NCBI RefSeq assembly: GCF_025979885.1
Contig: NZ_CP110139.1
Coordinates: 2,929,501 to 2,993,500 of the forward strand
From: Hymenobacter sp. YIM 151500-1
GTDB lineage: Bacteria > Bacteroidota > Bacteroidia > Cytophagales > Hymenobacteraceae
Direction: 5' to 3'
DNA: 64,000 nucleotides
The notes under the pieces were generated by a model. The model was not told the origin of the DNA. It was given only the letters and a program-made list of their open reading frames with translations, and made no database searches. Positions 58,998-64,000 of this stretch are shown here, piece by piece (within the stretch, counting starts at the first letter, position 1; each line of letters starts with the position of its first letter). The position numbers and the translations under genes are program-made.

Positions 58998-59096
58998 TTT
59001 AGATAGGAGACGATAAGACAGGAGAAGTGAGACTTTGTTCTACTGGCCTAGCGCTATCAGGACGAAGTCTTACTTCTCCTGTCTCATCGTCTCACT
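58998..59096. repeat. GAGACGATAAGACAGGAGAAG palindrome
   Basis: The left arm from about 59001 (TAGGAGACGATAAGACAGG) pairs with the right arm ending about 59096 (CTCCTGTCTCATCGTCTCAC). The stop codon TGA of the PRC-barrel gene (59092-59094) lies in the right arm. It shares AGACAGGAGA words and a similar loop with 56009-56108. Confidence 0.88.
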
Positions 59097-59571
59097 TCTT
59101 TCTATAAAACGCCCGGTCGTCGTAGCTGGGCTGGTCGTAGAAGGTGCTGGAAGTGGTGGTTTCGGGCAGTTGCAGCTTGAGGGCGCGGAGCATGGCGTGC
59201 TCGTACTCGCGGGAAATGTGCACCTCGGCGTAGGGCGGGTACTCCAGCACGCTTTCGGCCGTGAGGGAGGGCACGAACACGTTGTCGCCATCCTCATCAA
59301 TAGCCGCCACCCCAATGGGCAGCAGAATGCGCCGGTCCCGCTCGTTGATGCCCAGGCTATAGTCCAGCTCAATATCGAGGTAGCGCACTTTCAGCGCGTC
59401 CACGTCTACAATTAATTCGGCTACCTGGCCGAAGGCAATGCCGTCGGCGCCGCGCGCGGTCCAGCCCCGCACGTCCGGGTCGCCGTCGGCTACCTCAAAC
59501 TCGGTCAGGTCGCGCAGGCGGCGCAGGTGCAGGCCTTGCGCCGAGGGAATGGGGTCGGTGGTGGGTTCCAT
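59092..59571 (-). CDS. PRC-barrel domain protein
   Basis: A 159-residue protein with the PRC-barrel pattern found in photosynthetic reaction centre H subunits and RimM: VADGDPDVRGWTARGADGIA, FGQVAELIVDVDALKVRYLD, IELDYSLGINERDRRILLPI and GVAAIDEDGDNVFVP. Such proteins in non-photosynthetic bacteria are of unknown role, possibly stress related. The C-terminus (STFYDQPSYDDRAFYRKK) ends in a repeat element. It is followed by the next gene on the same strand upstream, 18 bases apart. Confidence 0.83.
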   Translation of the reverse strand: MEPTTDPIPSAQGLHLRRLRDLTEFEVADGDPDVRGWTARGADGIAFGQVAELIVDVDALKVRYLDIELDYSLGINERDRRILLPIGVAAIDEDGDNVFVPSLTAESVLEYPPYAEVHISREYEHAMLRALKLQLPETTTSSTFYDQPSYDDRAFYRKK

Positions 59572-59589
59572 GGCAAAACAGGAGGTTGA

Positions 59590-60243
59590 TTAACGGGCGG
59601 GCGCCTGGTTTAGCTTTTCCACAACGGCGGCGGCCTGGGTCAGGTATGCTTTCAGCTGCTGCTGGTCCTGCGCTGTTGTTGCGCGGCCACTCAGCTCGGC
59701 GGCCTGGGTGCTGAGTGCGCGCACTTCCCCTTCGAGCTCCGGGTACGCTTTCTGCTGCATGGCCTGCATGAGGGCAGTGGCGGCCACGTAGCCGGGCCGC
59801 AGGCTGCTGCCTTCTTCCTCCAGGCGGCTGGTGGCGCTGGTCAGGTCGTCGCGGCGGGTGCTGATGGCGGGGTCGCGCAGGTCGTCCCGGTCGGCCAAGC
59901 TCACCAGAGTCGAGGTAAGCAGACGCAGTCCTTCGCGGGCATAACTGGGCTGGGAGGCGTCGCCCTGGGCAAAAGCGGCCAGCACTTCGGATGTAACGGG
60001 GGCCGCGTCAGTTGTTGATTCTGCTTCAGCAGGAGCTGCGGCAACTGTATCGGTAGCGGGAGCAGTAGCAGGAGTGGTTGGGGCGGTTTCGGCTAGCTCA
60101 GCTTCTTCGGCCGGCTGGGCTGTCGTATTCATATCGGCCCGCAGCAGCAGGTAGGCGCCCACGCCGATAACGGCCAAAACCAGCAGAATCAGCAGCCAGG
60201 GGCTGGGAGAGGATTTCTTGCGTTGAATGTTGATGTCGGCCAT
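59590..60243 (-). CDS. Membrane-anchored helical protein, unknown function
   Basis: A 217-residue protein with one N-terminal membrane helix (WLLILLVLAVIGVGAYLLLR) and a low-complexity linker rich in Ala, Thr, Glu and Pro (residues about 40-80). The C-terminal helical region holds LRLLTSTLVSLADRDDLRDP and ALMQAMQQKAYPELEGEV. The linker and helices suggest a cell-envelope protein facing the periplasm. ATG 60243 is chosen because MADINIQRKK is followed directly by the helix. It may be co-transcribed with the PRC-barrel gene. Confidence 0.65.
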   Translation of the reverse strand: MADINIQRKKSSPSPWLLILLVLAVIGVGAYLLLRADMNTTAQPAEEAELAETAPTTPATAPATDTVAAAPAEAESTTDAAPVTSEVLAAFAQGDASQPSYAREGLRLLTSTLVSLADRDDLRDPAISTRRDDLTSATSRLEEEGSSLRPGYVAATALMQAMQQKAYPELEGEVRALSTQAAELSGRATTAQDQQQLKAYLTQAAAVVEKLNQAPAR

Positions 60244-60424
60244 AGCACAGCAGCGGGTAGATGGAATTTCATACGAACGGCGAGGCACATACGATGCGGG
60301 CCGGTACCGCGGCTGATTTCGCGCCGGGTTCTGCGCCGCTCTGCCTGGCAAGGTAGAGCGGCAAGTGGCAAACTGCTATGTTTAGTGGCGGATGAGCTTG
60401 ATTCCTCATCCGCTGGTGCCTCCT

Positions 60425-61414
60425 ATGCTTTCCGACCACCTTCTCGCCGACCTGCAAGCCCGCGGCCTGCTGCCCGCGGAACAGGCCGCAGCCATCCGGC
60501 ACGACGAACAAACCCGCCCGTTTTCGCTGCATCAGGAGCTGCGGGCGGCGCTGTACCTGGGCGTCACGCTGCTCACCGGGGGCCTGGGCGTGTTGCTCTA
60601 CCAGCACCTCGACGCCCTGGGGTTCGGCGTAGTGCTGGCGGGCACCACCCTGCTCATGCTGGCCAGCTTTGCCTACGTGGTGTGGCGTCGGCAGCCGTTT
60701 ACGTGGGGCCAGGCCAAGGCGGTCAGCTTCGTTCCCGATTACGTGCTGCTGCTGGGCTGCCTGCTGTTTCTGGCCCTCGAAACGTTTGTGCTGGCCTTAT
60801 TCAACTCGGCAGACACGCGCTATGGTTTGGCTACTGTGGTGCCGGCCGTGCTGTTTTTCGGACTGGCCTACCGCTTCGACCACCGGGGCGTGCTCACCAT
60901 GGGCATTACGGCCCTGGCTTCCTGGGTGGGCGTGAGCGTGGCCCCGCTGGCGGCCTTCGACAACGCGCACCATTTGGCGCGGCTGGGCGGAGCCGCCGTG
61001 CTGCTGGGGCTGCTGCTGGTTGGTGTGGGCCTGTATTCGGACCTGGCGGACCGCAAGCGGCATTTTGCCTTCACCTACATTTCACTGGGGGCCAATCTGG
61101 CGCTGCTGGCTTCTACGGCAGTGCTGTTTGAATATTATTCGCAGCCCTTTCTGCCCAAAGTGGTGGCTGTGCTGCTGGGGCTGGCCCTGAGTGCGGGCCT
61201 GATATGGTACGCCCGCCGCACGCACTCCTACTTATTCCTGCTGATGGGCGTTTTGTACGGGTATGTGATTGTGACCTATCTGGTTCTCAATTTTCTCATT
61301 GGAAGCCACACTAGTGATGATGAGGTTGTGCTTATCCTGCTCTACTTCATATTCTCGGCAGTGGGCGCTGTCCTCCTGTTTATGAACGGCAAAGCCTTTT
61401 TGCGTCGCGCATGA
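60425..61414 (+). CDS. DUF2157-like membrane protein
   Basis: A 329-residue multi-spanning membrane protein, about nine to ten helices. The N-terminal soluble part (LSDHLLADLQARGLLPAEQA) followed by the helix ALYLGVTLLTGGLGVLLYQH is the DUF2157 pattern. Function unknown. ATG 60425 is chosen (MLSDHLLADL). It overlaps the next gene by four bases (ATGA), so the two are coupled and probably form one complex. Confidence 0.75.
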   Translation: MLSDHLLADLQARGLLPAEQAAAIRHDEQTRPFSLHQELRAALYLGVTLLTGGLGVLLYQHLDALGFGVVLAGTTLLMLASFAYVVWRRQPFTWGQAKAVSFVPDYVLLLGCLLFLALETFVLALFNSADTRYGLATVVPAVLFFGLAYRFDHRGVLTMGITALASWVGVSVAPLAAFDNAHHLARLGGAAVLLGLLLVGVGLYSDLADRKRHFAFTYISLGANLALLASTAVLFEYYSQPFLPKVVAVLLGLALSAGLIWYARRTHSYLFLLMGVLYGYVIVTYLVLNFLIGSHTSDDEVVLILLYFIFSAVGAVLLFMNGKAFLRRA

Positions 61415-62613
61415 GCTGGAAAGCATATAACCCCGCCTGGGCCTACCACGAGGTCATGCGCGCCGCGGCTGTCCGCTGGCACCGCCGTCACCTGCTCACC
61501 CCCGCGCAACAGCAGGCCATCGGAGCCGCTTACCCACTGGATTTCTACCGGCCGGGTCTGTTTCAGCGCATCGGGCTATTCATTTTCACCTGCATCGGTG
61601 CCCTAGCCGGGGCTGGCTTTGGTGCTTTGTTTGGCGCGGCAGCTGGTATCGAGAGTTTTGGGCTTTGGGCTGCCGCCTGCGCCGTTGGGGGAATAGCCTT
61701 TCTGGAATTCCAGATCCGCAACTCCCGGCTCTACCACGCCGGGCCCGATAATGCCCTGCTGTATATTTCCCTGGCATGGCTGTATGTGCTTGTTGTCGAA
61801 ATAGCCGAAACCCTGGCCACCCCACCGTATTATGTCAGCCTGTCGTTCGGCCATCAGGACTTTACGCTGGTGCTGGTGCCCATGCTTACGTTGCTGGTCC
61901 TGGCCGCCATTCGCTACGCCGACCAGCCGGTAACGGCCGCTGCTTACCTGACGGCCTTACTGCTGGCGGCCAATCTGCTCGTGCAGGTATCGGTGGGCCG
62001 GCTGCTGCTGCCGTTTGTGCTCATGGGCTTGTCGGCGGCAGCTTACACCCTGGTTCGCCGCCTCACGCGCCGCCCCGACTACCCCTACTACCGCCGCTGC
62101 CTGGGCTGGCTGAAAGCCCTGACGCTAACTACTTTTTATCTGGCCGGCAATTACTACGTGGTGCGGGAGGGCAACGCCTGGCTTAGCGGCGCCTCCACAT
62201 CCAGCCAGATTCCGCTGGCCCCGTTATTTTATCTGTTCACGGCCCTAATTCCGGTGGTATACGTGGTGCACGCCCTGCGCCGCCCCGCCGACCGTACCTG
62301 GCTCCTGCTGGGCCTGCTCACGGCGGCGTTTTCGCTGTTCACACTGCGCTACTACCGCTCGGTACTGCCGCCCGAAATAGCGGCCGTAGTGGGTGGAGCC
62401 GTGCTGGTGGGCGGGGCGGCCTGGCTGGCGCGCTACCTCCGGCCCGCCCGTCACGGCCTCACCTCCCTGCCCTCCGACGAGCAGCGCCTTTATGTCAACC
62501 TGGAGTCGTTGGTGACGGCCGAAGCAGTTGCGGCGCCCGTGGCTTCCGCGGCCCCGGCTTTCGAGTTTGGGGGCGGGCAGTCGGGTGGAGGCGGGGCCGA
62601 AGGAACGTATTAG
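61411..62613 (+). CDS. Multi-spanning membrane protein with Gly-rich tail
   Basis: A 400-residue membrane protein with about ten helices. The N-terminus (SWKAYNPAWAYHEVMRAAAV, LLTPAQQQAIGAAYP) is cytosolic; helices include FIFTCIGALAGAGFGALFGA and LLGLLTAAFSLFTLRYY. The C-terminus ends with a soluble tail (FEFGGGQSGGGGAEG) similar to the C-terminal tails of DUF4401/DUF2157-type neighbours. No family recognised with certainty. Its start overlaps the end of the DUF2157-like gene by four bases. Confidence 0.7.
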   Translation: MSWKAYNPAWAYHEVMRAAAVRWHRRHLLTPAQQQAIGAAYPLDFYRPGLFQRIGLFIFTCIGALAGAGFGALFGAAAGIESFGLWAAACAVGGIAFLEFQIRNSRLYHAGPDNALLYISLAWLYVLVVEIAETLATPPYYVSLSFGHQDFTLVLVPMLTLLVLAAIRYADQPVTAAAYLTALLLAANLLVQVSVGRLLLPFVLMGLSAAAYTLVRRLTRRPDYPYYRRCLGWLKALTLTTFYLAGNYYVVREGNAWLSGASTSSQIPLAPLFYLFTALIPVVYVVHALRRPADRTWLLLGLLTAAFSLFTLRYYRSVLPPEIAAVVGGAVLVGGAAWLARYLRPARHGLTSLPSDEQRLYVNLESLVTAEAVAAPVASAAPAFEFGGGQSGGGGAEGTY

Positions 62614-62711
62614 AGCGGCGTGAACTGTTGAGTAGCAGCCCGGAGTAGATAACTCACTAGCAGCCTTCGCTTCCGTTTGGTCGTATAGCCGCTTTGACCT
62701 CACGCTCCGCT

Positions 62712-63641
62712 ATGCACCGCACCCTCACTATTACCGTTCCAGCCTCAACCACTGAAACCCTCTGCCAGCAGCTTACTCACCTCGACGACGTTATTGGCCT
62801 AAGCGTACAGCCCGGCGCTTCCCGCAAACCTCCCGGCGACGTAATAACGGTGCACGTGCTCAACCGCGGGGCCGACGAAACCCTGCGCACCGTGCATAAT
62901 CTGGTTTCCGACCCGCAGGCCTTATCCATTGCCACCTCCGAGCTAACCAGCATCATTGCTCCCGCCGATGCCGAGCGGGTCATGAAAGACAAGGACGAGG
63001 CTATTTGGGAAGAAATTGAGTCCGGGTTGCGGCACCAGGGCCGCCTTACCGGCAATTACCTTTCGTTGATGACGCTGGGCGGCATCATTGCGGCCGTGGG
63101 TCTGGTTTCTGAACCAGTACCGCAAGCTATAGCCTTTATTGCTTCCAGCATCATCTCGCCGGGCTTCGAGCCGCTGGCCAAGATTCCGCTGGGGCTGGTG
63201 CTGCGGCGCTGGGTGGTGGCAGCACGGGGCCTGGGCTCCTCGCTGGCCGGGTACGCTCTGTTTGCCCTGGCGGCAGGCCTCACAATGCTGGGACTGGTGT
63301 CAATTGACGCAACGTCGGTTGGTGAGTTGGCTACCAACCCGGAAGTGAAAAATCTGGTGCATCCCGGCCTCAAAGAGCTGATTATTTCGGCCTGTGGTGC
63401 GGCAGCCGGTATTATCATCGTTGCGGCTTACCGTCGCAGCATTATTGCCGGCCCCCTCATTGCCCTCGTGCTCATGCCCGCGGCGGCCCTGTTGGGCAGC
63501 GGGCTAGCCGTAGGCCGCTTCGACCTAGCCTGGGAAGGGCTGGCCCGGTTCCTGGCCGATGCGGGCTTTATCCTCGGTTTCGGTACTCTCATCTTTCTGC
63601 TGAAACAGCTAACCGTACACCGCCGGCAACCAATCGAATAG
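62712..63641 (+). CDS. DUF389 membrane protein
   Basis: A 309-residue protein. Residues 1-80 form a soluble ferredoxin-like domain (HRTLTITVPASTTETLCQQL, LSVQPGASRKPPGDVITVHV), residues about 120-300 form six or so helices. The segments LSLMTLGGIIAAVGLVSEPV PQAIAF, spaced, and SSIISPGFEPLAKIPLGLVL are the DUF389 signature. DUF389 proteins are membrane proteins of unknown function. ATG 62712 is preferred over an upstream ATG. A strong terminator follows. Confidence 0.88.
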   Translation: MHRTLTITVPASTTETLCQQLTHLDDVIGLSVQPGASRKPPGDVITVHVLNRGADETLRTVHNLVSDPQALSIATSELTSIIAPADAERVMKDKDEAIWEEIESGLRHQGRLTGNYLSLMTLGGIIAAVGLVSEPVPQAIAFIASSIISPGFEPLAKIPLGLVLRRWVVAARGLGSSLAGYALFALAAGLTMLGLVSIDATSVGELATNPEVKNLVHPGLKELIISACGAAAGIIIVAAYRRSIIAGPLIALVLMPAAALLGSGLAVGRFDLAWEGLARFLADAGFILGFGTLIFLLKQLTVHRRQPIE

Positions 63642-63735
63642 CCGGTTTTCTGCTACTAGTGAAAAGCACCAGACCCCGGCACGTGTATGCCGGGGTCTGG
63701 TGCTTTTTAATGGTTATAAGTGCCGACAGGGAGCC
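63642..63735. terminator. Bidirectional terminator (stem 63662-63707)
   Basis: AAAAGCACCAGACCCCGGCA (63662-63681) and TGCCGGGGTCTGGTGCTTTT (63688-63707) form a perfect 20-bp stem with a six-base loop, between two convergent genes. Confidence 0.97.
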
Positions 63736-64000
63736 TTACACACTCAACGGCTGCTTCCGGTACATCTTAGCCAGCTGCTCCACGGCGTAGTCCACTTCCT
63801 CCGTGGTGTTGTACTTGCTCATCGAAAAGCGAATAACCCCGCGGTTGGGGTCGGCGCCCAGGGCGCTGAGCACGTGGGAGCCGGCATTGGCCCCGCTAGT
63901 GCAGGCCGAGCCGCCCGACACCGACACCTTGTTGATGTCGAGGTTGAAAAGCAGCATCTCGTTCAGCTCCGACGGCGGCAAACTCACGCTCAGCACCGTG
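63736..64000 (-). CDS. Cysteine desulfurase, C-terminal part (cut by window edge)
   Basis: The C-terminal 88 or so residues of an IscS/NifS-type PLP enzyme. The active-site loop with the persulfide Cys is VSVSGGSACTSGANAGSHVL, followed by GVIRFSMSKYNTTEEVDYAV and EQLAKMYRKQP. The frame stays open to the window's end, so the gene continues beyond 64000. It would supply sulfur for Fe-S cluster or tRNA modification pathways. Confidence 0.93.
   Translation of the reverse strand, partial: TVLSVSLPPSELNEMLLFNLDINKVSVSGGSACTSGANAGSHVLSALGADPNRGVIRFSMSKYNTTEEVDYAVEQLAKMYRKQPLSV

Overview
This looks like a chromosome segment of a GC-rich Bacteroidota of the Hymenobacter type (Cytophagales). The evidence is the pair of gliding-motility lipoproteins GldB and GldD, the order HU - mutY - ssb - gldD, the 29-residue mS38/COX24-like protein, DUF6799 and DUF6150 proteins, and promoters of the TTG/TTTG - about 20 bp - TANNTTTG type. 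Most of the window is core genome. No rRNA, tRNA or CRISPR array was recognised.

Layout. 0.3-5.8 kb: MarR-controlled, DevBCA-like ABC exporter with its TolC partner and a DUF6150 protein. 6-9.6 kb: triosephosphate isomerase, a SMI1/KNR4 protein, a TspO-like membrane protein, an outer-membrane protein and a PIN-type toxin-antitoxin pair. 9.8-12.7 kb: uvrA. 12.7-17.5 kb: an accessory patch with AT-rich genes (HNH endonuclease, DinB-like, ABM monooxygenase), decayed genes, large palindromes and two candidate attC-like sites. 17.5-25.7 kb: exported propeller protein, YdeI-like protein, hydrolase, MFS exporter, two Hymenobacter-type small proteins, an ECF sigma factor overlapping a small anti-sigma-like protein, and endonuclease III. 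25.8-37.2 kb: glycosyltransferase, gldB, a beta-barrel protein, RNase E/G, the mS38-like gene, a TPR protein, HU, mutY, ssb, gldD and recG. 37.3-41 kb: exported proteins and glutamate dehydrogenase. 41.2-50.5 kb: a fatty-acid beta-oxidation set (acyl-CoA dehydrogenase, thiolase, fused hydroxyacyl-CoA dehydrogenase/enoyl-CoA hydratase, MarR regulator, a lipoprotein, acyl-CoA synthetase). 50.7-64 kb: arginase-fold protein, cytochrome b5-like protein, murQ, der, era, HAD phosphatase, hemH, PRC-barrel protein, membrane proteins (DUF2157, DUF389) and the C-terminus of a cysteine desulfurase.

The most unusual feature is a dense population of about 80-200 bp imperfect palindromes, roughly twenty in 64 kb, belonging to at least ten sequence families. 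Their arms are often built of short tandem words. They sit almost without exception directly at the 3' end of a gene, usually 0-10 bases after the stop codon, and in several genes (uvrA, the PorT-like gene, acyl-CoA dehydrogenase, era, the PRC-barrel gene, the cytochrome b5-like gene) the stop codon lies within the element. One lies in frame inside uvrA, one supplies the start codon and N-terminus of the cytochrome b5-like gene, and one sits inside the loop of another. This behaviour resembles that known for Rickettsia palindromic elements, but the families here differ, and no transposase is visible that would move them.
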